A program made the position numbers and the translations under genes. Shown piece after piece: positions 23,352-32,832 of a DNA stretch of 64,000 bases. The notes under the pieces were generated by a model that had not been told where the DNA came from, did no database searches, and worked only from the letters and a program-made list of their open reading frames with translations. The stretch is from Pseudomonas sp. Bc-h (GTDB lineage: Bacteria > Pseudomonadota > Gammaproteobacteria > Pseudomonadales > Pseudomonadaceae): the NCBI RefSeq assembly GCF_002080045.1, contig NZ_MUIN01000011.1:556101-620100 (forward strand), given 5' to 3'. Position 1 is the stretch's first letter, and each line of letters starts with the position of its first letter.

Positions 23352-26300
23352 ATGTCGAAGTTTTTCATCGACCGTCCCATTTTCGCGTGGGTAATTGCCC
23401 TCGTGATCATGCTGGTCGGAGCTTTATCGATCCTCAACTTGCCGATCAACCAGTACCCGGCGATTGCGCCGCCGGCCATCGCGATTCAGGTGACCTACCC
23501 AGGTGCGTCTGCACAGACCGTGCAGGACACCGTGGTTCAGGTGATCGAACAGCAGATGAACGGTATCGACAACCTGCGCTACATCTCTTCGGAAAGTAAC
23601 TCCGATGGCAGCATGACCATCACCGTTACCTTCAACCAGGGGACTAACCCGGACATCGCGCAGGTTCAGGTACAGAACAAGCTGAACCTGGCGACCCCGC
23701 TGCTGCCCCAAGAGGTGCAACAGCAGGGCCTGCGCGTCACTAAGGCCGTGAAGAACTTCCTGTTGGTGGTCGGTCTGGTATCCGAAGACGGCAGCATGGG
23801 CAAGGAGGACTTGTCCAACTACATCGTGTCCAACATTCAGGACCCCATCGCGCGTACGCCAGGTGTGGGTGACTTCCAGGTGTTCGGTGCACAGTATGCG
23901 ATGCGTATCTGGCTCGACCCGGACAAACTGAACAACTTCCAACTGACCCCGGTCGACGTGAAATCCGCCATTACTGCGCAGAACGTTCAGGTATCGTCCG
24001 GTCAGATTGGTGGTCTGCCTGCCGTCAAAGGTCAGCAACTCAACGCAACCATCATCGGCAAGACGCGCCTGCAAACCGCCGAGCAGTTCGGCAACATCCT
24101 GCTTAAGGTCAATCAGGACGGCTCGCAAGTACGCCTCAAAGACGTCGCAAGCATTGGCCTGGGCGGCGAAAACTACAGCGTCGACGCACAGTTCAACGGC
24201 AAGCCTGCTTCGGGTCTGGCGATCAAACTGGCCACCGGCGCCAACGCCCTGGACACTTCCAAGGCGATCCGCGACACCCTTAGCCGACTTGAGCCGTTTT
24301 TCCCGCCAGGCATGAAAGTCGTTTACCCGTATGACACGACGCCAGTCGTCAAGGAGTCGATCACCGGCGTGGTACACACCCTGGGTGAAGCGATCATCCT
24401 CGTGTTCCTGGTGATGTACCTGTTCCTGCAGAACTTCCGCGCCACCGTCATCACCACGCTGACGGTACCGGTGGTATTGCTGGGGACTTTCGGCATTCTT
24501 GCGGCAGCCGGCTTCACCATCAACACGCTGACCATGTTCGGTATGGTGTTGGCAATCGGCCTTTTGGTGGACGATGCCATCGTTGTGGTGGAGAACGTCG
24601 AGCGGGTAATGGCCGAGGAGCATTTATCTCCCCGGGACGCGACCCGCAAGTCCATGGAGCAGATCCAGGGCGCGCTGGTAGGTATCGCCATGGTGCTCTC
24701 GGCCGTACTGCTGCCAATGGCCTTCTTCGGCGGCTCGACCGGTGTGATCTATCGGCAGTTCTCGATCACCGTAGTATCCGCCATGGCGCTGTCGGTGCTG
24801 GTCGCGTTGGTCTTCACGCCGGCACTCTGCGCCACCATGCTCAAACCGATCAACCCGGAAAAACACGGTCAGCCGCGCAAGGGTTTCTTCGGCTGGTTCA
24901 ACCGCACCTTTGATCGCAGCGTACTGAGCTACGAGCGTGGCGTCGGTAATGTCATCCGCCACAAGATCCCGGCATTCCTTGTTTACATACTGATCTTCGC
25001 CGGCATGATCTGGATGTTCACCCGCATTCCGACGGCGTTCCTGCCTGAAGAAGACCAAGGTGTGATTTTCGCCCAGGTCCAGACACCGCCAGGCTCTACT
25101 GCCGAGCGGACGCAAGGCACCCTGGACAAGATGCGTGAGTTCCTGCTGACCGACCCGGGCGTCAAATCGGTATTCTCGGTCAACGGCTTCAACTTCGCAG
25201 GCCGTGGTCAAAGCTCGGGGCTTGCGTTCGTGTTGCTCAAGCCGTGGGAAGAGCGTGACTCCTCCAACAGCGTGTTTGAAGTGGCCAAGCGTGCACAGCA
25301 GCACTTCTTCGGCTTCCGCGACGCGATGTCCTTCGCTGTTGTTCCTCCTGCGGTGCTGGAACTGGGTAACGCCACCGGTTTCGACGTTTACCTGCAGGAT
25401 CAGGCTGGCCTGGGCCATGAAAAGCTCATGCAGGCGCGTAACCAACTGTTGGGCCTGGCGTCACAAAGCAAGGTTCTGGCAGGCGTACGCCCCAATGGCC
25501 TGACGGACGAGCCTCAGTACCAGTTGATCATTGACGACGAAAAAGCCCGCGCTCTGGGCGTAACGCAGTCCGACATCAACACCACCCTGTCGGTGGCCAT
25601 GGGCGGCAGTTACGTCAACGACTTCATCGACCGTGGCCGCGTCAAGAAGGTCTACATCATGGGTAACCCGAAATCCCGGATGAGCCCTGAAGACCTGAAG
25701 AAATGGTACGTGCGCAATAGCAGCGGCACGATGGTACCTTTCGATGCCTTCGCGGGCGGCGAATGGGTATTCGGCTCGCCGAAACTGTCGCGTTACAACG
25801 GTGTTCCCGCTGAAGAGGTCCTCGGTACCCCGGCCCCGGGCTACAGTACCGGTCAGGCGATGGCCGAGATCGAACGTCTGTCCAAGCAGTTGCCGCAGGG
25901 CATCGGCTATTCCTGGACAGGTCTGTCATTCGAAGAACGACTCTCCGGTTCGCAGGCACCAGCGCTGTACGCGATTTCCGTACTCGTCGTATTCCTCTGT
26001 CTGGCGGCGCTGTATGAAAGCTGGTCGATCCCGATTGCCGTTCTGTTGGTCGTCCCGCTGGGTGTCATCGGTGCGTTGATGGCAACGAGTTTGCGCGGCC
26101 TGTCCAACGACGTGTTCTTCCAGGTAGGCCTGTTGGTGACGGTGGGCCTGGCGGCGAAGAACGCCATTCTGATCGTCGAGTTTGCCAAGGAGCTGCACGA
26201 GCAAGGCAAGAGCCTGGCCGACGCGGCAATCGAAGCGTGCCGGATGCGTCTGCGTCCGATCGTGATGACGTCCATGGCGTTCATCCTCGGTGTGGTACCG

Positions 26301-26480
26301 CTGACCATTTCCACCGGCGCAGGCTCAGGTAGCCAGCATTCGATCGGTACTGGCGTAATCGGCGGTATGATTACCGCGACTATTCTGGCGATCTTCTGGG
26401 TACCGTTGTTCTTCGTATCGGTATCCTCGCTGTTCAAGAGCAAACAGAAACACATCCCACACGATGAGGCTGGCCAATGA
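23352..26480 (+). CDS. mexB: RND multidrug efflux transporter MexB/TtgB
   Basis: Proton-driven pump of 1042 residues, full length for the HAE1 RND family, with twelve helices and two large periplasmic loops. It starts FFIDRPIFAWVIALVIML as in AcrB and MexB. The proton-relay aspartates are Asp407 and Asp408 in GLLVDDAIVVVENVE, and the second-half helices include GLAAKNAILIVEFAKEL. It captures antibiotics, solvents and plant phenolics from the periplasm and inner membrane and passes them to OprM. It overlaps oprM by 4 bases (ATGA). Confidence 0.93.
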   Translation: MSKFFIDRPIFAWVIALVIMLVGALSILNLPINQYPAIAPPAIAIQVTYPGASAQTVQDTVVQVIEQQMNGIDNLRYISSESNSDGSMTITVTFNQGTNPDIAQVQVQNKLNLATPLLPQEVQQQGLRVTKAVKNFLLVVGLVSEDGSMGKEDLSNYIVSNIQDPIARTPGVGDFQVFGAQYAMRIWLDPDKLNNFQLTPVDVKSAITAQNVQVSSGQIGGLPAVKGQQLNATIIGKTRLQTAEQFGNILLKVNQDGSQVRLKDVASIGLGGENYSVDAQFNGKPASGLAIKLATGANALDTSKAIRDTLSRLEPFFPPGMKVVYPYDTTPVVKESITGVVHTLGEAIILVFLVMYLFLQNFRATVITTLTVPVVLLGTFGILAAAGFTINTLTMFGMVLAIGLLVDDAIVVVENVERVMAEEHLSPRDATRKSMEQIQGALVGIAMVLSAVLLPMAFFGGSTGVIYRQFSITVVSAMALSVLVALVFTPALCATMLKPINPEKHGQPRKGFFGWFNRTFDRSVLSYERGVGNVIRHKIPAFLVYILIFAGMIWMFTRIPTAFLPEEDQGVIFAQVQTPPGSTAERTQGTLDKMREFLLTDPGVKSVFSVNGFNFAGRGQSSGLAFVLLKPWEERDSSNSVFEVAKRAQQHFFGFRDAMSFAVVPPAVLELGNATGFDVYLQDQAGLGHEKLMQARNQLLGLASQSKVLAGVRPNGLTDEPQYQLIIDDEKARALGVTQSDINTTLSVAMGGSYVNDFIDRGRVKKVYIMGNPKSRMSPEDLKKWYVRNSSGTMVPFDAFAGGEWVFGSPKLSRYNGVPAEEVLGTPAPGYSTGQAMAEIERLSKQLPQGIGYSWTGLSFEERLSGSQAPALYAISVLVVFLCLAALYESWSIPIAVLLVVPLGVIGALMATSLRGLSNDVFFQVGLLVTVGLAAKNAILIVEFAKELHEQGKSLADAAIEACRMRLRPIVMTSMAFILGVVPLTISTGAGSGSQHSIGTGVIGGMITATILAIFWVPLFFVSVSSLFKSKQKHIPHDEAGQ

Positions 26481-27943
26481 GCAAGTCCCTGATCTCTCTG
26501 GCAGTTACCGCGTTCGTGCTTAGCGGCTGCTCGTTGATCCCTGATTACAAGCAACCTGCAGCACCGGTGGCCGCTCAGTATCCGCAAGGTCCGGCGTACT
26601 CGCCGGCCGAAGCGGCCAACCAGGCAGCCGCCGAACAGGGCTGGCGTCAGTTTTTTCATGACCCGGCCCTGCAACAGCTGATTCAGACGGCCCTGACCAA
26701 CAACCGCGACCTGCGTGTCGCGGCCCTGAACATCGACGCCTACCGTGCGCAGTACCGCATTCAGCGTGCGGATCTGTACCCGGCAGTGAACGCTGAAGCC
26801 ACCGGAACCCGTCAGCGGGTTCCGGGGGACCTGTCGCAGACTGGCGAATCCGGTATCACCAGCCAGTACTCGGTGGGTCTGGGTGTCAGCTCCTATGAGC
26901 TGGACCTGTTCGGTCGTGTTCGCAGCCTGAGCGAGCAGGCTCTGGAAACCTACTTCGCTGGCGAAGAAGCCCGTCGCAGCACGCAGATCAGCCTGGTGGC
27001 CAACGTCGCCAACGCTTATCTGACCTGGGAAGCGGACAAGGAGCTGCTCAAGCTGACGCAAGACACCCTCGGTGCCTTTGAAGAAAGCTTGCGCCTGACC
27101 TCGCGCAGCAACGAAGTGGGTGTGGCCTCGGCACTGGACCTTGCGCAGTCGCGTACCTCGGTGGAAAGCGCCCGCGTCAGTCTGGCTCGCTACCAGCGTC
27201 TGGTCGCGCAGGACGAGAACAATCTGGTCCTGCTGCTGGGTACCGGCCTGCCTGCCAACCTGCCAGCGCCGCAGCCGTTGAGCGCCGATATGCTCAATGA
27301 AATGCCAGCGGGCTTGCCTTCCGAATTGTTGCAACGTCGTCCGGACATCCTTCAAGCCGAACACAGCCTGAAGGCCGCCAACGCCAACATCGGCGCGGCA
27401 CGCGCAGCGTTTTTCCCGAGCATTAGCCTGACGGCCAGTGCCGGCACTGCGAGCGGTGATCTGAGCGGATTGTTCAAAGGCGGTTCGGGTACTTGGCTGT
27501 TCCAGCCAACGATCAATCTCCCGATCTTCAACGCGGGCAGCCTGCGCGCCAGCCTGGACTACTCGAAGATCCAGAAAGACATCGGCGTCGCCAACTACGA
27601 GAAGGCCATTCAGACCGCGTTTCAGGAAGTCTCCGACGGCCTGGCCTCGCGCAAGACTTTCGTCGATCAGCTCAAGGCGCAGACCGATTTCGTCAACGCC
27701 AACCAGGACTACTACCGCCTGGCAGAGCGTCGCTATCGTATCGGCGTCGACAGCAACCTGACCTTCCTCGATGCCCAGCGTCAGTTGTTCAGCGCGCAAC
27801 AGTCGTTGATCACCGATCGCCTGTCGCAGCTGTCTGCCGAGGTCAATCTGTACCGCGCCCTCGGTGGCGGCTGGTACGAGCAGACCCAGACCGGTCAGAA
27901 AAAACCGACTTCGGGCGATGTGCCTGAAATGCGCATGTTCTGA
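26477..27943 (+). CDS. oprM: Outer-membrane efflux channel OprM/TtgC
   Basis: Channel lipoprotein of 488 residues of the NodT/OprM type. The lipobox FVLSGCSLIPDYKQP sits at about residue 18. Two OEP repeats follow, each with long helices and a beta hairpin; SSYELDLFGRVRSL and LPSELLQRRPDILQAEHSL are family-typical. It forms the trimeric outer-membrane duct of the MexAB pump. A strong terminator follows the stop within 20 bases, ending the operon. Confidence 0.93.
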   Translation: MSKSLISLAVTAFVLSGCSLIPDYKQPAAPVAAQYPQGPAYSPAEAANQAAAEQGWRQFFHDPALQQLIQTALTNNRDLRVAALNIDAYRAQYRIQRADLYPAVNAEATGTRQRVPGDLSQTGESGITSQYSVGLGVSSYELDLFGRVRSLSEQALETYFAGEEARRSTQISLVANVANAYLTWEADKELLKLTQDTLGAFEESLRLTSRSNEVGVASALDLAQSRTSVESARVSLARYQRLVAQDENNLVLLLGTGLPANLPAPQPLSADMLNEMPAGLPSELLQRRPDILQAEHSLKAANANIGAARAAFFPSISLTASAGTASGDLSGLFKGGSGTWLFQPTINLPIFNAGSLRASLDYSKIQKDIGVANYEKAIQTAFQEVSDGLASRKTFVDQLKAQTDFVNANQDYYRLAERRYRIGVDSNLTFLDAQRQLFSAQQSLITDRLSQLSAEVNLYRALGGGWYEQTQTGQKKPTSGDVPEMRMF

Positions 27944-27959
27944 TTCACCGCTCATAAGA

Positions 27960-27983
27960 AACCCACCGCAAGGTGGGTTTTTT
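27960..27983 (+). terminator. Terminator of the mexAB-oprM operon
   Basis: AACCCACC (27960-27967) pairs with GGTGGGTT (27972-27979) over a GCAA tetraloop and is followed by T residues. Confidence 0.9.
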
Positions 27984-28043
27984 ATGCCTGCTCACACAGC
28001 AAACCTATCTGTGGATGACGGCCTTCGTCACTCCAGTTGGCGC

Positions 28044-28832
28044 TCAGCTCAACAGAAATTCCGTCACCCGCAAGCTGAACGTCTCGCCCAACTCAACGCT
28101 CGACAGGTGCGCCGCGTAGTAATCCGACAGCTGCGACCCATGAATGTGGTTCTGCAGATAGTGCCCGTCTGCGACGGTCGTCACCGAATCATGACTGCCA
28201 CAAATGATCAGCGTGTCGACGGTGATCGATCCCACCTGCTTGCGCAAATCCGCGTCACGCACCGCCGCGCAACATGCGGCATAGCCCAGCGGTGAAGTCG
28301 CCGCCAGAACGTCGGTTACCGCCGCGACCTTATCCGCATGATCGCGGGCGAAGTCTGGGGTAAACCAGCGTCCTACCGCGCCGGCACCCAATTCCTTCAT
28401 CGCTTGCTCGCCGCCCTTCTCCACCATCTCGATGCGAGGCCCCCACATTTCAGGGCCACCGATCTTCGCCGCGGTGTTGCACAGAATCAGCTTGTGCAGA
28501 CGGTTGTTGGCATGAATTCCCAGCCACTGACCAATCAGCCCACCCATGGACAGGCCACAGAAATGCGCCTTTTCAACTTTCAGCGCATCGAGCAGCGCCA
28601 GTACATCGCGCCCGAGTTGCTCGATGGTGTACGGGCCTTGAGTGACAAGGGATTTGCCATGGCCACGCGTGTCGTAACGCACGACGCGGAACGACTTGCT
28701 GAACGATGCGATCTGCGCGTCCCACATGTGCAGATCGGTACCCAGCGAATTGGACAGGACCAGCACCGGCGCACCCGCAGGGCCCTCGATCTGATAATGC
28801 AGTTCACCGTCTTCAAGTTGTACGAATGCCAT
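28044..28832 (-). CDS. pcaD: 3-oxoadipate enol-lactonase PcaD
   Basis: Alpha/beta hydrolase of 262 residues that hydrolyses beta-ketoadipate enol-lactone to beta-ketoadipate, the step where the catechol and protocatechuate branches join. The nucleophile motif is FCGLSMGGLIGQWLG (Ser about 100), with an oxyanion region VLSNSLGTDLHMWD and a C-terminal GSHDSVTTVADGHYL containing the acidic residue. ATG 28832 has AAGGGAG upstream; the frame remains open 13 codons earlier without a ribosome site. It is the last gene of the local pca operon. The usual neighbours pcaB (before) and pcaC (after) are absent: only 87 bases separate it from pcaT, and oprM ends 100 bases beyond it. Confidence 0.9.
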   Translation of the reverse strand: MAFVQLEDGELHYQIEGPAGAPVLVLSNSLGTDLHMWDAQIASFSKSFRVVRYDTRGHGKSLVTQGPYTIEQLGRDVLALLDALKVEKAHFCGLSMGGLIGQWLGIHANNRLHKLILCNTAAKIGGPEMWGPRIEMVEKGGEQAMKELGAGAVGRWFTPDFARDHADKVAAVTDVLAATSPLGYAACCAAVRDADLRKQVGSITVDTLIICGSHDSVTTVADGHYLQNHIHGSQLSDYYAAHLSSVELGETFSLRVTEFLLS

Positions 28833-28919
28833 AGCAGCTCCCTTTTGTTGAGCACTTTGCGAAAAAGTCATTGAAGAGTATGGATGACGCGCGCCCGATC
28901 ACAGGCGCGCGCGATTGAA

Positions 28920-30209
28920 TCAGAGATCTTCGTGCAGGTACGCCGGCTTCTTCGGCAACCGCAGGCTGAACAGGAAGGCAATCGCCATCATGGCGGTGAC
29001 GTACCAGTAGAACGTACTTTCAATGCCCATGTTCTTGAAGTTCAGCGCGACGAATTCCGCTGAACCGCCAAAGATCGCATTAGCCACGGCGTACGCCAGA
29101 CCGACGCCCAGTGCCCGCACCTGGACCGGGAACATTTCGGCTTTTACCAGACCGCTGATCGAGGTGTAGAAACTGACGATTGCCAGTGCCAGGGTGATGA
29201 GCACAAACGCCAACACCGGACTGGTGGTGGTTTTGAGCGTCATCAACAGCGGCACGGTGCACAGGGTTCCCAGGCCACCGAACCACAGCATCGAGGCGCG
29301 TCGGCCGATCTTGTCCGCCAGAGCGCCGAACACCGGCTGCATGCACATGTAAAGGAACAGCGCGCCGGTCATGATGTAGCTCGCGACCTTGGGGTCCATG
29401 TGAACAGTGTTCACCAGATACTTCTGCATGTAAGTGGTGAACGTGTAGAAAATCAGCGAACCACCAGCGGTGTAACCAAGCACGGTAATGAACGCGGCTT
29501 TGTGATCGCGAAACAATGCCGCGATGCTGCCGGCGTCTTTGTCCTGACGCACTTCAGCGGTGGTGGTTTCCTTCAGCGAGCGACGCAGCAGCAGCGAAAT
29601 CACTGCGGCAATGGCGCCGACCACGAACGGAATCCGCCAGCCGTAGGCTTTGAGCTCATCGGCGCTGAGGAATTGCTGCAGGATGACCACGGTCAGGACC
29701 GCCAGCAACTGGCCGCCGATCAGCGTTACATACTGGAAAGAGGCGAAGAACCCACGCTGCCCCCGCAGCGCGACTTCGCTCATATAAGTCGCCGTGGTGC
29801 CGTATTCGCCACCCACCGACAGCCCTTGGAACAGGCGCGCGATCAGCAACAGAAACGGCGCCCAGGCACCGATCGAGGCGTAGGTCGGCAGACAGGCGAT
29901 GACCAGCGAGCCCGCGCACATCATCAGGACCGAGATCATCATCGAGTTCTTGCGGCCATGCTTGTCGGCCACACGACCGAACAGCCAGCCGCCGATGGGA
30001 CGCATCAGGAAGCCCGCGGCAAACACGCCCGCCGTGTTGAGCAGTTGCACGGTCGGGTCATCGGACGGGAAGAAAGCCGGTGCAAAGTAGATCGCGCAGA
30101 AGGCATAGACATAGAAGTCGAACCATTCCACAAGGTTGCCTGAAGAGGCACCTACAATCGCAAAAATCCGTTTGCTCCTTTCTTCTCCGGTGTAGTGAGT
30201 CGTTGTCAT
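28920..30209 (-). CDS. pcaT: MFS aromatic-acid/dicarboxylate transporter PcaT
   Basis: Twelve-helix transporter of 429 residues of the metabolite:H+ symporter group. The motifs GNLVEWFDFYVYAF, GFLMRPIGGWLFG, RLFQGLSVGGEYG and DKIGRR are shared with the dctD-linked transporter at 3799-5121. PcaT in P. putida imports beta-ketoadipate and 2-oxoadipate-like acids. Its place between pcaF and pcaD supports this identity. A gap of 191 bases separates it from pcaF, so it may have its own promoter. Confidence 0.87.
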   Translation of the reverse strand: MTTTHYTGEERSKRIFAIVGASSGNLVEWFDFYVYAFCAIYFAPAFFPSDDPTVQLLNTAGVFAAGFLMRPIGGWLFGRVADKHGRKNSMMISVLMMCAGSLVIACLPTYASIGAWAPFLLLIARLFQGLSVGGEYGTTATYMSEVALRGQRGFFASFQYVTLIGGQLLAVLTVVILQQFLSADELKAYGWRIPFVVGAIAAVISLLLRRSLKETTTAEVRQDKDAGSIAALFRDHKAAFITVLGYTAGGSLIFYTFTTYMQKYLVNTVHMDPKVASYIMTGALFLYMCMQPVFGALADKIGRRASMLWFGGLGTLCTVPLLMTLKTTTSPVLAFVLITLALAIVSFYTSISGLVKAEMFPVQVRALGVGLAYAVANAIFGGSAEFVALNFKNMGIESTFYWYVTAMMAIAFLFSLRLPKKPAYLHEDL

Positions 30210-30400
30210 TATTTTTCCCCAGTTTTTTAAAAGACCAGTCGGTTCGACCAGGATCCAACCACCAGTCTACGACATAGTCTGCAACACTTAGACTTAAGCA
30301 GTAACACTTCGACATCACAAGGACAACCGCCCAAGCCGTCGAGTGGCCTTTTCGTGGAGGCAATCGACAGCTCGGGTAGTTGATTTCAGACGTGTGTCGC

Positions 30401-31621
30401 TTATCTTTCTATTGCCAGAGCCAAGCCCTGTCCTACACCGACGCACATGGTAGCCAGTCCCTTGCTGCCGCCGGTTTTCTCCAATTGATGCAACGCTGTC
30501 AGTACCAGGCGTGCTCCGCTCATTCCCAAAGGGTGGCCCAAGGAAATGGCGCCTCCGTTCGGGTTGACCTTCGGCGAATCGTCGGCGATGCCCAGTTCAC
30601 GCATGACGGCCAAGCCTTGGCTGGCAAAGGCTTCGTTGAGTTCGATGACGTCGAAGTCCGAAACTGCCAGCCCCAGGCGCTCAACCAGCTTGCGCACCGC
30701 CGGAACCGGGCCGATGCCCATCACGCGTGGCTCGACGCCAGCGCTGGCCATGCCCAATACCCTGGCGCGAGGTGTGAGACCGTGCTTCTCGACCGCTTCG
30801 GCCGAGGCGAGAATCAGCGCCACGGCGCCGTCGTTCAGACCGGCAGCGTTGCCTGCGGTCACTGTCTTGCCAGCGCCATTGACCGGCTTGAGCTTCGCCA
30901 GTCCCTCCAGGCTTGTATCGGCGCGCGGATGCTCGTCCTTGTCGACGACGGTTTCACCCTTTTTGTGAGCGATACGCACCGGCACGATTTCTTCAGCGAA
31001 GAAACCCGACGCCTGGGCCGCTGCCGTGCGCTGCTGGCTGCGCAAGGCAAAAGCATCCTGGTCTTCCCGAGACACCTTGAAGTCCTCGGCTACGTTGTCT
31101 CCGGTCTGCGGCATGGTCTCGACGCCGTACAGATCCTTCATCTGGGGGTTAACGAAGCGCCATCCCAGCGTGGTGTCTTCAAGCTTCTGACCGCGCCCGA
31201 AGGCGGTGTCAGCCTTGCCCATTACGAACGGAGCGCGGGACATGGACTCGACGCCCCCGGCAATCGCCAACTCCATCTCGCCGCAGGCAATGGCACGGAA
31301 CGCCGTCCCGACAGCATCCAGACCCGAGGCGCAGAGTCGGTTCAAGGTCATGCCCGGCACGGTTTCGGGCAGGCCCGCCAACAACGCAGCCATACGCGCG
31401 ACATTACGATTGTCTTCACCAGCCTGGTTAGCGCAGCCGAGGAATACCTCGTCAACTTCATTCCAGTTCACTGATGGATTGCGCTCCATCAAGGCCCTGA
31501 TCGGTAATGCCGCCAAATCATCGGCCCGAACCGTGGCCAGTGCGCCGCCAAAACGGCCGATGGGGGTGCGGATGGCGTCGCAGATGAAGACATCACGCAT
31601 CATGGAAAGAGTTTCAGCCAT
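30401..31621 (-). CDS. pcaF: 3-oxoadipyl-CoA thiolase PcaF
   Basis: Thiolase of 406 residues that cleaves beta-ketoadipyl-CoA to succinyl-CoA and acetyl-CoA, the last step of the beta-ketoadipate pathway. The acyl-accepting cysteine is Cys97 in LNRLCASGLDAVG; the histidine lies in GGAISLGHPLGMSGAR and the second cysteine in MCVGVGQGLA. ATG 31621 has GGAG at a good distance; MMRDVFICDAIRTP a few codons later is an alternative start. A PcaR box lies about 115 bases upstream. The CoA transferase genes pcaI and pcaJ are not in the window. Confidence 0.9.
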   Translation of the reverse strand: MAETLSMMRDVFICDAIRTPIGRFGGALATVRADDLAALPIRALMERNPSVNWNEVDEVFLGCANQAGEDNRNVARMAALLAGLPETVPGMTLNRLCASGLDAVGTAFRAIACGEMELAIAGGVESMSRAPFVMGKADTAFGRGQKLEDTTLGWRFVNPQMKDLYGVETMPQTGDNVAEDFKVSREDQDAFALRSQQRTAAAQASGFFAEEIVPVRIAHKKGETVVDKDEHPRADTSLEGLAKLKPVNGAGKTVTAGNAAGLNDGAVALILASAEAVEKHGLTPRARVLGMASAGVEPRVMGIGPVPAVRKLVERLGLAVSDFDVIELNEAFASQGLAVMRELGIADDSPKVNPNGGAISLGHPLGMSGARLVLTALHQLEKTGGSKGLATMCVGVGQGLALAIER

Positions 31622-31733
31622 GGGTGCTCCAGGTTCAAAAATCTCGATCGGAGAGCGGCGCACTGAGCAGCGCCGGAATGAGATTCAGGTTAAGCCTGAG
31701 CGTAAGGCGGGACAATCCGATAACCGACTAACC

Positions 31734-31748
31734 GTTCGATAATCGAAC
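31734..31748. promoter_or_regulatory. PcaR operator upstream of pcaF
   Basis: GTTCGATAATCGAAC is a perfect 15-base palindrome that matches 13 of 15 positions of the P. putida PcaR box GTTCGATAATCGCAC as I recall it. A weaker copy (ATCCGATAACCGACT) lies at about 31716-31730. It sits between pcaR and pcaF. Confidence 0.8.
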
Positions 31749-31784
31749 AGATAGTAGAGTCCTCGCCTGAGCTTGTAGCACCAG

Positions 31785-32627
31785 TCAGGTGAACAGCTGT
31801 GTGCTCAGATCACGGCTGGCATCGAGCATGATCGGGAGAAACTTCTGCTCCAGTTCGTTGCGTGTCACTCGCCCCGCACTGGTACTGACGTTGAGCGCTG
31901 CAAGCACCTGGCCCGACGCGTCGTACACTGGCACGGCGATGGAGCGCAAACCCTGCTCCAGCTCCTGATCGACAATGCACCACCCCTGCTGACGAACCTG
32001 TTCCAGGCATTCAAGCAGCGCCTCGGGGGTTCGCAGGGTACGGCTGGTCTTGGGTTGCAGATCGGCATGATCCAGGTATTCGTGCAGCGACACATCGTCC
32101 AGCGCCGCCAGAAGAATCCGGCCCATGGACGTGCAATAGGCTGGTAGACGACCGCCCACCGCCAGGTCTACCGAGATCAGACGCTGAGTCGTCGCAGAGC
32201 GCGCTATATAAAGGATGTCATCGCCTTCCAGCGTGGCCATGTTGCAGGCCTCGTGCAGCTGATTGCTCATGCGATCCAGATAAGGCTGGGAAGAAACCGC
32301 CAGCGGCGTCGACGACAGATACGCATGGCCAAGGGTGAGCACCTTCGGCAGCAGAGAGTAGGTACGGCCGTCGGTCGTTGCATAGCCCAGCTTGATCAGC
32401 GTGTGCAGGCACCGCCTGACAGCTGCGCGAGGAATTTCAGTGCGGTGGCTGATCTGCGCAATGGTCAGGTGTCGCTTGCGTTCCTGAAAGGCTTGAATGA
32501 CCGCCAACCCGCGCGCCAGCGACGTCATGAAATCCGGATCACCTGTCAGGGCCTGAATCCGCTTGGCCGGGGACGCCACGATGGGCGGAGCCAGAGAGGC
32601 AAAGGAATTTCGCAGTTGATCGTTCAT
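31785..32627 (-). CDS. pcaR: IclR family regulator PcaR
   Basis: Regulator of 280 residues that controls the pca genes in response to beta-ketoadipate. The N-terminal IclR helix-turn-helix (about 35-85) reads ARGLAVIQAFQERKRHLTIAQIS and IPRAAVRRCLHTLIKLGY. The effector domain follows (about 105-275, CTSMGRILLAALDD). ATG 32627 begins MNDQLRNSF; the frame continues upstream but that part has no family similarity and contains the operator and promoter region. It is the first gene of the local pca set, on the same strand as pcaF, pcaT and pcaD. Confidence 0.9.
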   Translation of the reverse strand: MNDQLRNSFASLAPPIVASPAKRIQALTGDPDFMTSLARGLAVIQAFQERKRHLTIAQISHRTEIPRAAVRRCLHTLIKLGYATTDGRTYSLLPKVLTLGHAYLSSTPLAVSSQPYLDRMSNQLHEACNMATLEGDDILYIARSATTQRLISVDLAVGGRLPAYCTSMGRILLAALDDVSLHEYLDHADLQPKTSRTLRTPEALLECLEQVRQQGWCIVDQELEQGLRSIAVPVYDASGQVLAALNVSTSAGRVTRNELEQKFLPIMLDASRDLSTQLFT

Positions 32628-32709
32628 GTGACACCGTTCGTCGTGGCCACGGAGGCCTTCTGTTGCGCCACTCTCGCCTCTTTTCAATGCGACGGCAAGG
32701 GCGAATTGG

Positions 32710-32739
32710 GCGATTATCGAACCAGTGGCCGATAATCGC
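32710..32739. promoter_or_regulatory. Inverted PcaR-type boxes upstream of pcaR
   Basis: GCGATTATCG (32710-32719) and CGATAATCGC (32730-32739) form a perfect 10-base inverted repeat with a 10-base spacer, each arm matching the CGATAATCGC core of the PcaR box. Centres are 20 bases apart, two helical turns. It can serve pcaR autoregulation and the + strand promoter beside it. Confidence 0.7.
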
Positions 32740-32741
32740 AA

Positions 32742-32768
32742 TTGACCCGTTGCCTCGTTGCTTATACC
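32742..32768 (+). promoter_or_regulatory. Candidate promoter facing away from pcaR
   Basis: TTGACC (32742-32747) and TATACC (32763-32768) are separated by 15 bases, a short but usable spacer. The PcaR-type inverted repeat ends 2 bases before it. No gene follows on this strand before a terminator at 32833. Confidence 0.35.
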
Positions 32769-32832
32769 TTTCACACGCCACCATGTGGCTTCTTGGAAAT
32801 ACTGGTCAGGTACCCACTGAGAAGTCCCAGGC

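Noticed and set aside
22173..24623. Two long antisense frames opposite mexA and mexB (387 and 399 codons)
   Set aside because: They lie wholly opposite clear efflux genes and have no recognisable motif; codon-bias shadows.
25907..27955. Open frame of 682 codons antisense to oprM and the end of mexB
   Set aside because: Shadow of GC-rich third positions in well-recognised genes; its protein is low-complexity with no family pattern and no ribosome site.
30380..31474. Antisense frame of 364 codons opposite pcaF
   Set aside because: pcaF has all thiolase active-site motifs; the opposite frame has no domain and no plausible start signal.
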